Assembly (NCBI GenBank): GCA_020025015.1
Contig: JAHHSV010000004.1
Span: 3,490 to 67,489, forward strand
DNA: 64,000 nucleotides
Origin: Anaeroplasmataceae bacterium
Lineage (GTDB): Bacteria; Bacillota_I; Bacilli_A; Acholeplasmatales; Anaeroplasmataceae
Direction: 5' to 3'
Shown: positions 16,648-26,897 of the stretch, in pieces
Layout of the letters: the number at the start of each line of letters is the position of its first letter
How positions within the stretch are numbered: position 1 is the first letter of the stretch
Program-made: the position numbers and the translations under genes
Notes under the pieces: generated by a model
The model's input: only the letters and a program-made list of their open reading frames with translations
Told to the model about the DNA's origin: nothing
Databases searched by the model: none

Positions 16648-19587
16648 TTACTTATGTGAATATAATACATATCCATTAGCCGTTTCGGCCTTAGTAAAGT
16701 CATTATCAGCTAAAAATTTTTCTACTTGAGCTGTTAAAGTAATACCTTCTTTAATTTTTATTGAATCGGCATTAATTTTTCCTAATGGATTAACATATAA
16801 AAGCTTACCTGAAACTATCATATCAGCTTGAGCTTGAGAATTAATAACAAAGCTACTAATCTTGTTGTTTGCAAAAGCAAGCTCACTAATTTCAGTTACA
16901 CTTTCATCTAATTCTAATTGATCTAGAGTAATATCAGCAAAAGCACCTGCACATATCTTCTTAGTTCCAGCTAGAACCTTATATTCCTTTCTAGCTTCAA
17001 TACCAACATACTTAATTAAGTCTGAATTGTCCTTTGTATATAATACATTATCAACAACCTTAAAGTTTTTAGCATCTGCTGAAAGCTTAATTTCCTTTAA
17101 GCCCTTACTGCTTTCAAAAATATTTTCACCTAAATTTACTAAAGATGCAGGTAATGTAACTGAGGTTAAGCCTTCAATTTCTTTAAACGCACCATCACCA
17201 ATTGCTGTTACAGAATCAGGTATAACTAAATTTTGAATTTTTGTAAACATAAAGGCATTTTTACCAATTTCCTTTAAGGTACCAGATAATTCGATTGAAG
17301 TAATTTCTGTAGACATAAATGCTTCATCACCAATGTATTCAAGCTGACTTCCAGCCTCAAAGGTTATAGACTCTAAGCCCCAAACGGCTAAAGCATTCTT
17401 TTCAATACGTTTAACTGAGGCAGGAATAACAATTGATTGAAGACTAGAATCTGCAAAGGCCCCAGCTCCAATTACCTCTAATTGATTAGATAGGGTAATT
17501 TCCATTAAAGAGCCTCCTGCAAAAATTCCTGCAGGAATATATTTAACTGTATTTGGCATTACATAGGTTTCCTTAAGAGGATAAAAATATAAAATTGTTT
17601 CTTCCTTACTATCATAAATTACGCCATCCTTAATTACAGCACCCTTGAAGCCTTCAGCAAAAGTAATTTGATCAATATAAAGACTATCACATTCAGCAAA
17701 AACATTGGCACCAAAGCTTGTTACAGTTTCAGGAATTGTAATTGCTTCTAAATCTCCCATTCCAGCTAAAGCTCTATCGCCTAAGGTTGTAACATTACTA
17801 GGAATTACTAAAGCACTAATCTTTGTACCATAGAATGCATCAGCAAGAATAGTAGTTACAGATGCAGGAATTATAAATTCACTTAAATTTGTACTTTGGA
17901 ATACCGCTTCTCTTAAAATGGCAAGCTTAGCCTCACCAACAAAGCTTACTTCACGTAAGTTATAGCAAGCTGAGAAAGCTTCCCTACCAATTTCTTCTAC
18001 ACCACTACCAATAATTACTGTACTGATACCAGTTCTCGAAGAATTTTCATAGTTGATTTCGCCTTGATAATAGAAGGCTCTATCACCAATTCTCTTGACA
18101 CTATTAGGAATTACTAATTCAGTATTACCTAATTTAAAGTTTAAGAATTCTTGATTTAGCGCAAAGCATTGATCACCAATTTCAACTAAATTTTCTGGTA
18201 AAATCAAATTACTAATGCTTGCACTAAAGAAAGCACCACGAGCAAAGGTTAATGGTAATTGACCACCCTCAGTAAATTCTACAGTCCTTAAATTACCACG
18301 ATAGCTAAAGGCATATTCACCAACTCTAGTTAAATTTCTTGGTAAAATAATCTTTTGAAGCTTACCAAAGGCAATTTTTTGGTGTGAATTCTTATCATAA
18401 GCTGTAACATCCGCGAAGGCATAATCACCAATTTCGCTTACTGAGGCAGGAATCTTGAATTCTAAATCCTCTTTAGCTACTGGATATAAGGCTAAAACCT
18501 TACCTCCATCCTTGTATAAAACACCTGCATTTGCTGAATAAGCTGCTTCACTTACTCCTTCAACCTCATAAACATTAATTGCTTTAACCTTCACTAAGCC
18601 CTCAAGTATACGAGGCTCAACAAAGGTAATTGTTGCAGGAAGATTTAGAGTCTCTAAATTTTCATGACCTGCAAAAGTGTCAACTGCTGTAACCTTCTTA
18701 CTATTATGATAAGCAGGAACCTTAATTTCTCTAAGCTTAGCGGTGTTTTCATTACCACTAGCCTTATAGGTACCATCAGCTAATTCAGTATAGGTTAAAT
18801 TTAATTCAGTTTTAGCGACAATTTTAATATCACCTAATTCTTCCCATGGCTTTAAGCTCTTACCTGTTGAATCAGTTAACTCTATTCCATCCTCTGTATA
18901 CCAACCAGTGAAGGCTAAGGTCTTATCAGCGAAGGTAGGAACCTCCAAAATATAATCCTCTCCTTCAGTAACCTTCACAGCTTCATTAGCTAAGGTCATT
19001 CCTTCAGCTTTAGTATAGGTTAAGGTATTAACAGCTGCCTTATAAGCCCATTTACCATATAAGGTAATATCACTAGTAACCTTTTCGGTTGCGAAATTAA
19101 AGGCTTCCTTTAAGGCTTGATCCTTAAACCAACCAACAAATTCATAATGGTCCTTTGTTGGATCTATTGGCTTAGCCACTGTTCTACCATTTTTAACACT
19201 AGCTTCTACAACCTTAGAACCACCATTAGTATTAAATGTAACTGTATAAAGAATGTCTCTTACAAAAGACATATCAATATTATCATACTTAAATTTTAAA
19301 ACCTCATCAGTATAGGTAACGGAAATTTTTGTTCCATCACTAAGCTTGATAAGCATATCATTACCATCAAGACTATAGCTACCTGTTAGGTCCTTACCCT
19401 TAACCTTAAAGTCTATCTTACCTTCTTCCTTAAGGGTAATAGTATATTCATTGTTGTCATAATCAAAATAATATTTTCCAACCTCATTACCAGATTTATA
19501 GCCACCTGCACAGCCTGTTAAAACTGCTAAAAACATAAATACCATAGCTATAGATGCGATAATTTTAGAAAAGCACTTCTTGTTCAT
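16648..19587 (-). CDS. BspA-type leucine-rich repeat lipoprotein with InlB B-repeat
   Basis: This 979-residue lipoprotein has a lipobox LTGC at Cys26. A small beta domain follows (about 30-110, YYFDYDNNEYTITLKEEG). Next is one InlB/Flg_new-type repeat (about 112-180) with TVTFNTNGG and FVGWF then ITLYGKWA, and a second weaker copy (FTGWYTEDG). From about residue 270 to the end come many LRR_5 units (IGDxAFxxxxxLxxVxIPxSV). The protein would be tethered to the outer face of the membrane. BspA-like proteins bind host matrix proteins or other cells; no ligand is deducible. It has its own strong promoter with a GTTAG-N6-CTAAC dyad at the transcription start. It lies directly downstream of the MoxR operon, with no clear terminator between them. 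Confidence 0.92.
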   Translation of the reverse strand: MNKKCFSKIIASIAMVFMFLAVLTGCAGGYKSGNEVGKYYFDYDNNEYTITLKEEGKIDFKVKGKDLTGSYSLDGNDMLIKLSDGTKISVTYTDEVLKFKYDNIDMSFVRDILYTVTFNTNGGSKVVEASVKNGRTVAKPIDPTKDHYEFVGWFKDQALKEAFNFATEKVTSDITLYGKWAYKAAVNTLTYTKAEGMTLANEAVKVTEGEDYILEVPTFADKTLAFTGWYTEDGIELTDSTGKSLKPWEELGDIKIVAKTELNLTYTELADGTYKASGNENTAKLREIKVPAYHNSKKVTAVDTFAGHENLETLNLPATITFVEPRILEGLVKVKAINVYEVEGVSEAAYSANAGVLYKDGGKVLALYPVAKEDLEFKIPASVSEIGDYAFADVTAYDKNSHQKIAFGKLQKIILPRNLTRVGEYAFSYRGNLRTVEFTEGGQLPLTFARGAFFSASISNLILPENLVEIGDQCFALNQEFLNFKLGNTELVIPNSVKRIGDRAFYYQGEINYENSSRTGISTVIIGSGVEEIGREAFSACYNLREVSFVGEAKLAILREAVFQSTNLSEFIIPASVTTILADAFYGTKISALVIPSNVTTLGDRALAGMGDLEAITIPETVTSFGANVFAECDSLYIDQITFAEGFKGAVIKDGVIYDSKEETILYFYPLKETYVMPNTVKYIPAGIFAGGSLMEITLSNQLEVIGAGAFADSSLQSIVIPASVKRIEKNALAVWGLESITFEAGSQLEYIGDEAFMSTEITSIELSGTLKEIGKNAFMFTKIQNLVIPDSVTAIGDGAFKEIEGLTSVTLPASLVNLGENIFESSKGLKEIKLSADAKNFKVVDNVLYTKDNSDLIKYVGIEARKEYKVLAGTKKICAGAFADITLDQLELDESVTEISELAFANNKISSFVINSQAQADMIVSGKLLYVNPLGKINADSIKIKEGITLTAQVEKFLADNDFTKAETANGYVLYSHK

Positions 19588-19621
19588 TGATTATTATCTC
19601 CTTTCCTAAGCAAAAACAACA

Positions 19622-19637
19622 GTTAGTTTCTGCTAAC
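19622..19637 (-). promoter_or_regulatory. Operator-like dyad GTTAG-N6-CTAAC, site B
   Basis: GTTAG and CTAAC arms are separated by 6 bases, beginning about +2 of the predicted 19587 transcript. The geometry matches site A. Confidence 0.6.
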
Positions 19638-19645
19638 CAATTTTA

Positions 19646-19673
19646 ATTATATTTAAATTATACATAAAGTCAA
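19646..19673 (-). promoter_or_regulatory. Promoter of the 979-residue LRR lipoprotein
   Basis: The -10 TATAAT (19646-19651) and the -35 TTGACT (19668-19673) have a 16-base spacer. Confidence 0.78.
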
Positions 19674-19775
19674 ATAAATATTTCTTTTTTATAGTCTACA
19701 CACCTTTTCTAATTGTTCCATTTAATCGACACACCGGTTATTTAAGAGAACCGAAGCCCATAAGATTATTCTTAA

Positions 19776-22391
19776 TTATTGCTTTTCATATACTAAATAA
19801 ATTATTGTACCTTCACTTAAATACTTTAATTCCTCTAATTTAAATAAAACCTCATTAGAATCCTTAATAGAGGTAAAGCCCTTTAACTCATAGCCCTCTT
19901 TTACAGGTAAGGCTAAATTAATAGCTTCTAGATTTAAGCTAGTTTCGCGAGAAATTGTAAATGCTGTAATATAACCATCAACAATTACACATTCATATAA
20001 AACTGGTCTAAATGATGAATTCCAGCTCTTAGTCCAAAGCATATCCTCTAGCCTGCCATCTGTATAAAAATTAATATTATTATTTGAAGCAAAGGCAAAG
20101 CTTGAAACCTCCTTTAGGCTCTTTGGTAAATACATAGTTTTTATACCCTCACAGCCTAAGAAGGCATAGCTGCCAATATATTCAAGCTTATTAGGAAGCT
20201 TTACATCAGTTAAGCTCTTGCAACGCATAAAGGCATACTTATTGATTCTTAGTAAGCTATTTGGCAGACTCAAAGAATTTAATAGTGGAGAATTATAGAA
20301 GGCATAGCTATCAATAACCTCAACACCATCATTTAAAATTACCTCTTTTAATTCATTAGCGCCATAGAAGGCTTTTTCTCCTACTACCTTAACGCTACCA
20401 GGAATACTAACCTTAGCTAATAATTGATTCTTGTAGAAGGCGTATGGAGCAATTTCTAATAGCCCTTTATTAAAGTTAACCTCTAATAAATCAATATTAC
20501 TATAGAAGGCTGAATTTCTAATGTATCTTAAGCTACTAGGGAAGGTAATATTAGTTAAGCCACTTTGGTAGAAGGCATAATCACTAATTTCAACAAGTCC
20601 TTCTTCTAAAATTATTTCCTTTAAGCTACTATCCTTATAGAAGGTAGATCTTTCAATTTGCTTTAAGCCCTTAGGAAGCTTAACCTTAGCAAGCTTAATA
20701 CAGTTACTAAAGGCATAAGCACCAATTCTTACAACACTAGCAGGTAATGTAACCTCCTTTAATGATTTATTAGCATTAAAGGCTCCCTCACCTATATACT
20801 TTAGGCTAGTATTAAACTTAATATCCTCAAGGAATAATTGCTGACTAAAGGCATAATCAGGAATACCAATAACACCATCTGGAATAACTAAATGAATAAC
20901 CTTAGCAGACTTATTAAATAGCCAGCCATCAATAATAAATTCATTCTCTACTCTACTCCAATTATCAGTCTTATAGAAAGCAAATTCACCAATTCTTGTT
21001 AAAGCTTTGGGAAGCTTATCAACATATAAGCCCCCACATTCAAAGAAGGAATAACGACCGATTTCTAATACTCCCTCATTGATTTTTGCATCATATAAAT
21101 TAGGTAGCTTATATAAATTGTAATCCCCTATATAACGTAAGCTATTAGGAAAAATAACCTTTTCTAAATTGTCACTTTCCTTAATCGCTAAATTAGCAAT
21201 ACCAGCTGTACCTTCCTTAATAACTAGCTCACTTAAAAATTTATTCTTCATTTCAATTAGCCAATTACCAATATAAACTACATCCTGGCTTGCTTCATAT
21301 AAATAGGTATCTAAAAAAGCATAATCATTAATTTTAATTAAGCTCTTAGGTAGGCTTACCTCCTTTAAGGCCTTAGCCTTATTGAAGCTTTGAACACCAA
21401 TTTCTAAAACACCCTCATTAATAGTTACCTTTTCTAAGGCATCACATTCCATAAAGGCAAAATCACCGATTTTCTTTAAGCTTCCAGGTATTACTACCTC
21501 CTTTAAGCTTTGACATCTAAAGAAAGCATTATTACCTAAAGCCTCTAGATTATTGCTTAAGGTCAAGCTTTTTAAAGCTGTATTGCCAATAAAGGCTGCT
21601 TCTTCAATTACCTTTATACTATCAGGAATAATTACTCCCTTTAGATTTTTACAATCGGCAAAGGCATTAGCGGAAATCACCTCTAAGCTATTAGATAATG
21701 TTAGCTCCTTTAAGCTACTACAATAAGAAAAAGCATATTTACCTAATTCCTTTAAGCTATCAGGTAAGGCTACCTTTTCTAGTAAAATATCACCCTGGAA
21801 GGCATAATCCTCGATTACCTCTAGGCTATTACCAAGGGTTATACTCTTTAAATTAGCATTATTCTTAAAGGCACCCGCCTTAATTGTTTTTACATTATCA
21901 CCAATTACAACTGATTCAACTAAATCATAATTAGCGAAGGCCTCCTTAGCAATAGAAACTATTGGCTTATTGTTATAGGTATTAGGAATTACAATATCGC
22001 CACTTGCCTTACCGATACCTGTTACCTCATATTCACTATTAGCATTAGTAAGCTTTAAGCTTAATAAGGAAGCACCTTCAACAGTATAATTGATCTCTTC
22101 ACTCCAGCTACTAGTAGATTTTTTATCACTACCAACAGTTTTAACCTTAAGCTTATAGCTACCAGCCTCTAAGGTTTTTAAATTAAATTCTGTCTTTTTA
22201 GTTTGATATTCATTGCCTCCAGTATTAACAATATAGCTATAGGCATCTGGTATGGCATCCCAAACTAAAAGCTCATTAACTGAATCTATTTTTAAATTAC
22301 TAGGAGGAACTAAGCCATTACTACAACTAGCCATGGAAAAAACCATCACTAAAAGCGTAAATATTAATGAAATTCTTTTAAATATTTTCAC
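19776..22391 (-). CDS. BspA-type leucine-rich repeat lipoprotein ending the MoxR operon
   Basis: This 871-residue lipoprotein has a lipobox SMASC at Cys23. A fibronectin III-like domain (about 28-105, PPSNLKIDSVNELLVWDAIPDAYSY) follows. About two dozen or more LRR_5 units of the form IGxYAFxxCxxLKEVxLPxSLKxI run to residue 790. The last 70 residues form a small beta domain with YELKGF. It is surface exposed. The start lies one base after the stop of the double-vWA gene, so it is clearly in that operon. This makes it a candidate client or partner of the MoxR/vWA machinery, which is inference. No convincing terminator follows. Confidence 0.92.
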   Translation of the reverse strand: MKIFKRISLIFTLLVMVFSMASCSNGLVPPSNLKIDSVNELLVWDAIPDAYSYIVNTGGNEYQTKKTEFNLKTLEAGSYKLKVKTVGSDKKSTSSWSEEINYTVEGASLLSLKLTNANSEYEVTGIGKASGDIVIPNTYNNKPIVSIAKEAFANYDLVESVVIGDNVKTIKAGAFKNNANLKSITLGNSLEVIEDYAFQGDILLEKVALPDSLKELGKYAFSYCSSLKELTLSNSLEVISANAFADCKNLKGVIIPDSIKVIEEAAFIGNTALKSLTLSNNLEALGNNAFFRCQSLKEVVIPGSLKKIGDFAFMECDALEKVTINEGVLEIGVQSFNKAKALKEVSLPKSLIKINDYAFLDTYLYEASQDVVYIGNWLIEMKNKFLSELVIKEGTAGIANLAIKESDNLEKVIFPNSLRYIGDYNLYKLPNLYDAKINEGVLEIGRYSFFECGGLYVDKLPKALTRIGEFAFYKTDNWSRVENEFIIDGWLFNKSAKVIHLVIPDGVIGIPDYAFSQQLFLEDIKFNTSLKYIGEGAFNANKSLKEVTLPASVVRIGAYAFSNCIKLAKVKLPKGLKQIERSTFYKDSSLKEIILEEGLVEISDYAFYQSGLTNITFPSSLRYIRNSAFYSNIDLLEVNFNKGLLEIAPYAFYKNQLLAKVSIPGSVKVVGEKAFYGANELKEVILNDGVEVIDSYAFYNSPLLNSLSLPNSLLRINKYAFMRCKSLTDVKLPNKLEYIGSYAFLGCEGIKTMYLPKSLKEVSSFAFASNNNINFYTDGRLEDMLWTKSWNSSFRPVLYECVIVDGYITAFTISRETSLNLEAINLALPVKEGYELKGFTSIKDSNEVLFKLEELKYLSEGTIIYLVYEKQ

Positions 22392-22392
22392 C

Positions 22393-25041
22393 TTATTTTC
22401 TTCCTCCTTTACGATTTCTTATAATTTCATGTAGCCATCTAAATTTGAATTTTCTAACAGCTATATCAGCTAAAGCAAACACTAAAATAATACCTGCTAA
22501 GACATAACGCATATCAAAATCAACATTAAAAAATAAAACTAAATCCTTATAGCTATCCTCACCCTTAGAAATTATATTACCATTACCTAATTTAACTAGC
22601 TCTTCAATTTCCTTAGGATTTTTAGCTATAAATGAATTATATTCCTTAGAATAGGAAACAGCCTCATAAATTCTTTCACTAGCATAAACCTCACCTACTG
22701 AGTTAAGCTTTTCAACTAAAACCTCATAAATACCAGGCTCCTCTAGGGCAAAGCTTACATTAGTATTTCCATTAAAGCTATTTAAAACAATTGTATCAAC
22801 ATTAATAAAATTATCCTTATCAACTAATTTATTAATTGTAACCTGTAATTTTTCATTTTCTAAAATTGGCTCAGAATAAATATTAGCTTCAGTTAAAATA
22901 TTATTTCTAGCCAATGTAACTTCAATCTTCTTCTTACTTACATGGCTTACTGGGAATAAGCTATCAAGCATATTAGCTAAAATCTTCTTACCATTAGGAT
23001 TACTTAAGAAGGCTTGACTAAAATCACCATTTAAATCAGCCATAAAGCTTGAAGCCTTACCCTTACCATAATCCCAAATAGCGTAGATTGGTTGATTATA
23101 ATCACCAACCATTAAGGCATTTGCACCCTTCTTTAGCTTTGTACCATAAAAGCCAGAAAGAATAGGTGTATCCTCTAAATTAACGCCATTAAACAAGCTT
23201 GAATCATTTAAAGGCTTTGGTTTAAAGTCCTTCATCTCAAATTCTCGAATTTCAGGGCTTGCTAAATCAGTCTTTAAGGCTCTTTCAAGCTCAGCTAAAT
23301 TATTACTTGTATAGGATTTACCATGACCAGCTCTTGAAATTTGCTCTAACGTTGAAGAATGCTCAAGAAAGCTAATAGTTGAGGTAGTTATGCCAGCCGC
23401 ATAGTTAGCAGCTGTAATATCTAAATATTCATGATCGGCAGGCTCACCATCAGTTAATAAAATTAAATGCTTCTTATTAACTCCCTGTAAAGCCTGTAGG
23501 GCTAAGCCGGCTTCCTGTAGGCCTCGGCTAAATAAGGTACCTGAATTTTGCCAATTTAAACGCTTAATAGCCGATTCAATTGAAAGCCTATCGGCAACAG
23601 GAGTAGGTGATAGCTCTAATTTTGAGAAGGAGCCAAAGGTTACAACACCTAAATAATCACGTGTATCAAGCGCATCAAGAGCCTTTATAGCAGCTTCTTT
23701 TGCTACCTCCATACGCGTTTTATCGGTACCAGTTACAATACCATTCATACTACCTGAGTTATCAATTACTAGCATAACACCAACAGGTGGAGTATAATTT
23801 TCAGCTAATACTGGTAGCATATCCTGATACTTAGTATCCTTCATATCCTCACGATTATAAACGTTAGGTGTACCATCAGCCTTTTTACCACCGATGGTAA
23901 GCATACTACCACCATATACCTTAACATATTCCTCTAAGACATCAATAAAGCCTAGTGGCATATCCTTATTACTGATATTTGCTAAAATGACCTCATCATA
24001 TTCTCTTAGCTCATCAACCTCTAAGGGCGCATCCTTAATTTTCTTTACCTGAATTTTATAATCATCCTTAAATAAATTATATAAAGAGCTTCCCTCATCA
24101 GTTCTTTCTAAAATTAAGATTTTATTAACAGTTTCTAAATAAGCATAGGAATAAAGCTTATTATTAAGCTTTAATTCATCACTACTAGCCTCAACTGTAA
24201 AGGTTAATTCATGTAAGCCTAAAGCCTTAAAGGTATGGCTAACGCTAAGCTTATTACTGCCATTCTTTAAAATAACATTTAAATTAGAGGCTTCTACACC
24301 ATTATCATAAACCCTAATATTTGCGTCAGTTCTAACATTACTTAAAATTTCTAATTCTAAATTAATTGGCTTATCCTTAATAATTGTAACCTTAGGAAAG
24401 CTTACCCTAACAGGCATAACTTCCTTCTTAGCTTGATTGCTTGAAATTTGTAAAACATCAACCTTTACCCCTTCTAGGGCAACGGATGAAATAAGCTTTT
24501 TCGCATTACCATCAGTTTCAACCATATCGCTAAAAACAACAATTTTAGCACTCTTAGGATTACTGAAGTCATCCTTTGCTTTATTAATTGCTAACGCAAT
24601 ATTAGATGCCTTATCATCTGGTCTAGCCGAATTCAAATAGGCATCATAGGTGCTTGAATCAACAAAGCCTAAGGGTTTAGCTAAAACATAATCATAGCCA
24701 AATCTTATAATACCTGTCTTAACATTTTTAGGCGTATTATCAAGCATTTCTCTAACTAAGGTATTCTTAGTATTATCTTTTTCCTTAGTTGAATAGCTAT
24801 CATCAACTAGAATAAAGACCTCATTTTCATCATTATGCTTTAAAAAGCTTAAGCTACAGCCTGAAACCAATAAAACAGCTGCACTCATATATATAATACT
24901 AAATATTAAAGAAAGAATTTTATTTCTTGAATATCTAAATCTTCTATTTACCTTAAAGAAGATATAGCCTACTAGTAATAATAAAGGAATTAGTAATAAT
25001 AGTAGCCATGGGTTTGTAAAATTAATCTTCAAATTGCTCAT
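22393..25041 (-). CDS. Membrane protein with two von Willebrand A domains
   Basis: This 882-residue BatA/BatB-like protein has N-terminal membrane helices near residues 12-30 and 42-62. The first vWA domain (about 73-200) has a MIDAS-like DDSYS at 80-84 and FSDM. A beta domain and a glutamine-amidotransferase-like segment lead to a second vWA domain (about 420-610). That domain has a complete MIDAS: DNSGS at 427-431, Thr in NSGTLF, and Asp in LLTDGEP. A final membrane helix lies near 855-872. So the vWA parts face outside, or are membrane-proximal, between two anchors. In MoxR-vWA systems such proteins bind metals and partners and are acted on by the AAA+ ATPase. It is 11 bases from the upstream gene and 1 base from the LRR lipoprotein gene. 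Confidence 0.9.
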   Translation of the reverse strand: MSNLKINFTNPWLLLLLIPLLLLVGYIFFKVNRRFRYSRNKILSLIFSIIYMSAAVLLVSGCSLSFLKHNDENEVFILVDDSYSTKEKDNTKNTLVREMLDNTPKNVKTGIIRFGYDYVLAKPLGFVDSSTYDAYLNSARPDDKASNIALAINKAKDDFSNPKSAKIVVFSDMVETDGNAKKLISSVALEGVKVDVLQISSNQAKKEVMPVRVSFPKVTIIKDKPINLELEILSNVRTDANIRVYDNGVEASNLNVILKNGSNKLSVSHTFKALGLHELTFTVEASSDELKLNNKLYSYAYLETVNKILILERTDEGSSLYNLFKDDYKIQVKKIKDAPLEVDELREYDEVILANISNKDMPLGFIDVLEEYVKVYGGSMLTIGGKKADGTPNVYNREDMKDTKYQDMLPVLAENYTPPVGVMLVIDNSGSMNGIVTGTDKTRMEVAKEAAIKALDALDTRDYLGVVTFGSFSKLELSPTPVADRLSIESAIKRLNWQNSGTLFSRGLQEAGLALQALQGVNKKHLILLTDGEPADHEYLDITAANYAAGITTSTISFLEHSSTLEQISRAGHGKSYTSNNLAELERALKTDLASPEIREFEMKDFKPKPLNDSSLFNGVNLEDTPILSGFYGTKLKKGANALMVGDYNQPIYAIWDYGKGKASSFMADLNGDFSQAFLSNPNGKKILANMLDSLFPVSHVSKKKIEVTLARNNILTEANIYSEPILENEKLQVTINKLVDKDNFINVDTIVLNSFNGNTNVSFALEEPGIYEVLVEKLNSVGEVYASERIYEAVSYSKEYNSFIAKNPKEIEELVKLGNGNIISKGEDSYKDLVLFFNVDFDMRYVLAGIILVFALADIAVRKFKFRWLHEIIRNRKGGRK

Positions 25042-25052
25042 ATTATTACCTC

Positions 25053-26897
25053 CTATATATTTTCCTTAGAGGCTAAAAACTTCTCTAATGCTAAAACAAC
25101 GATTAAGGAAGCAGCTAAATATAGCATAATATCCTTCATAACGTTATCTGGTCTATTAATTTTAAATTTACCATTTAAATTTACAACTACAAGCTCTGGA
25201 TTACTCTCACTTGCAGCAATTTTTACATAAAAATCAATCGTATTAAGCTTACCACCAACACGCTCAACAATTTGATATTTACCTGGCTTATTAATTGTAA
25301 TAGTTTCAGGAATAGTTAAATTATAATCAGTACCATCGGCCTTAAGCATTAATTCAGTTCCGCGGGTATTAACTAAAATATCCTCATTAACCTCAAAGGT
25401 ATTTTTAACTAAGGTTTCAGGAATAAAGAAATTAAACATATTAATAATTAAGGTTGGAAAATCTGGAAGTAATGCTAAATTACTACGATTTAAATTTAAG
25501 GTTAAGGCTGCAACCTTCGCGGTATCATTAATAGCAAAGACAGTTTCACCCTTAATTTCCCATAAGGAGTTAAAGCCCTCAGCCAAGCCAATAGGCTTAT
25601 AGAAGGTTGAGGTTATTCTACTGCTATCAACAAACTTTAATACCTCATGCTTTAAATCATCATCAATTTTAAAATCACCTGTGACACCCGGACCAAAATC
25701 CAATCCTAAGCCTCGAATATTACTATCTGGGTTTACCAATAGGGTAAAGCCATCAGTAGGCATTGTGCTTGGCATTGTGTGCTCAAAAATATAAAAATCA
25801 AAGCCCTTAGTTTTAGCCTCCGCTAAGGCATCACAAAAGCTTAAATTAATATTAAAGCTATCCTTATAACTGCTTTTTAAAACATTTAAAGCACCAACAA
25901 AGAAATTATTTCTTGCACTAGAGGTATATTGAATATTTATAGTAGGCTTAATTCCACCAAATAAGGTGCAGGAATCATCATATCTAAAGCCATCCTCACT
26001 ACCATCATCCATCTTTATTGTTACATCTAAATTTTCATAAGAAAAAATCTCAGTCTCCTTAAAATCAACTGTGATAAGCTTACCGTCTAAGGAATTAACT
26101 CTTTCACTAAATACCTTGGATTCCTTAGTATTATTTATATTATGAACATTTAAATAAACATTAATATATTTATCTAAGCCATAGGTTGCTAAGTCTACTT
26201 CAAAGCTATAATAGTTATCATTAAGCAGTGCTCTTACATCTAAAATAGCAGAATTCCAATCGTTTGGATCACTAACATCAACTATTATTAAATCACCAAT
26301 ATTCTCATACTTAGTTCCCGTAATAAAATAAACCTGAGCTAAGGAATTAGTTTTAATAATATCATTAGCTAAGCCTAGGGCTCCTTCTAAATCACCTACT
26401 GAATAGCTACAGCTTTCCTTTGCAAGAACCTCTTTAATCTCTTCATAATTTCTTGTTTTATTAACTAACAGGGAAGCCTCATCACCTGAGGTAATAACAC
26501 TTACATAACGATTTTCATCAGTAGCCTTTAAAGCCATTTCTAAGGTCTTATCGATGGCTCTACTAAATCTACTATCAACACCGTTTTCTAAAAGCATATC
26601 TGCACTCTTATCAATTATTAAAATATCCTGCTTACTCTTATCATCATCCTTAGCATTAACTACTGGAGTAATTAAGATAAAGGTTGTAATTAAAACAATT
26701 AAAACCTGGCAGGCTATTAGTAATAAATTACGTAGCTTACTTGTTGGTCTTTCTCTTTTCCTATATTTATAGCTTTCCTTCCAAATATAGGTTGAGGAAA
26801 GCATTTTATTTTGATAGGTTGGCTTTATTAAATAAATTAATAATAATATTACTAAGCCTAATAAGGCAATAAAGCCTAGTGGTGTTAACAATCTCAT
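25053..26897 (-). CDS. BatA-like membrane protein with degenerate vWA domain
   Basis: This 614-residue protein has a BatA-type N-terminus with a first helix at residues 6-24 followed by KxxYQNKMLSSTYIWKES. A second helix lies at 58-78, and a vWA-like domain at about 90-200. Its MIDAS reads DKSAD (96-100) instead of DxSxS, so metal binding is doubtful. A beta-rich periplasm-side region follows, then a C-terminal helix near 590-607. It starts with ATG overlapping the TGA of the DUF58 gene as ATGA, giving tight coupling. It probably forms a membrane complex with the double-vWA protein next to it, with this subunit structural. That division of labour is inference. Confidence 0.87.
   Translation of the reverse strand: MRLLTPLGFIALLGLVILLLIYLIKPTYQNKMLSSTYIWKESYKYRKRERPTSKLRNLLLIACQVLIVLITTFILITPVVNAKDDDKSKQDILIIDKSADMLLENGVDSRFSRAIDKTLEMALKATDENRYVSVITSGDEASLLVNKTRNYEEIKEVLAKESCSYSVGDLEGALGLANDIIKTNSLAQVYFITGTKYENIGDLIIVDVSDPNDWNSAILDVRALLNDNYYSFEVDLATYGLDKYINVYLNVHNINNTKESKVFSERVNSLDGKLITVDFKETEIFSYENLDVTIKMDDGSEDGFRYDDSCTLFGGIKPTINIQYTSSARNNFFVGALNVLKSSYKDSFNINLSFCDALAEAKTKGFDFYIFEHTMPSTMPTDGFTLLVNPDSNIRGLGLDFGPGVTGDFKIDDDLKHEVLKFVDSSRITSTFYKPIGLAEGFNSLWEIKGETVFAINDTAKVAALTLNLNRSNLALLPDFPTLIINMFNFFIPETLVKNTFEVNEDILVNTRGTELMLKADGTDYNLTIPETITINKPGKYQIVERVGGKLNTIDFYVKIAASESNPELVVVNLNGKFKINRPDNVMKDIMLYLAASLIVVLALEKFLASKENI

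Noticed and set aside
17000..22000. Repetitive DNA in the LRR genes as a possible CRISPR or intergenic repeat
   Set aside because: The similarity follows the roughly 23-residue LRR_5 coding period with diverged copies and no constant spacer structure.
26894..26897. Reading UGA as Trp, as in Mycoplasma
   Set aside because: TGA forms clean ATGA stop-start overlaps here and at 38735-38738, ends the gene at 7384 at a family-typical length, and an RF2 gene is present.
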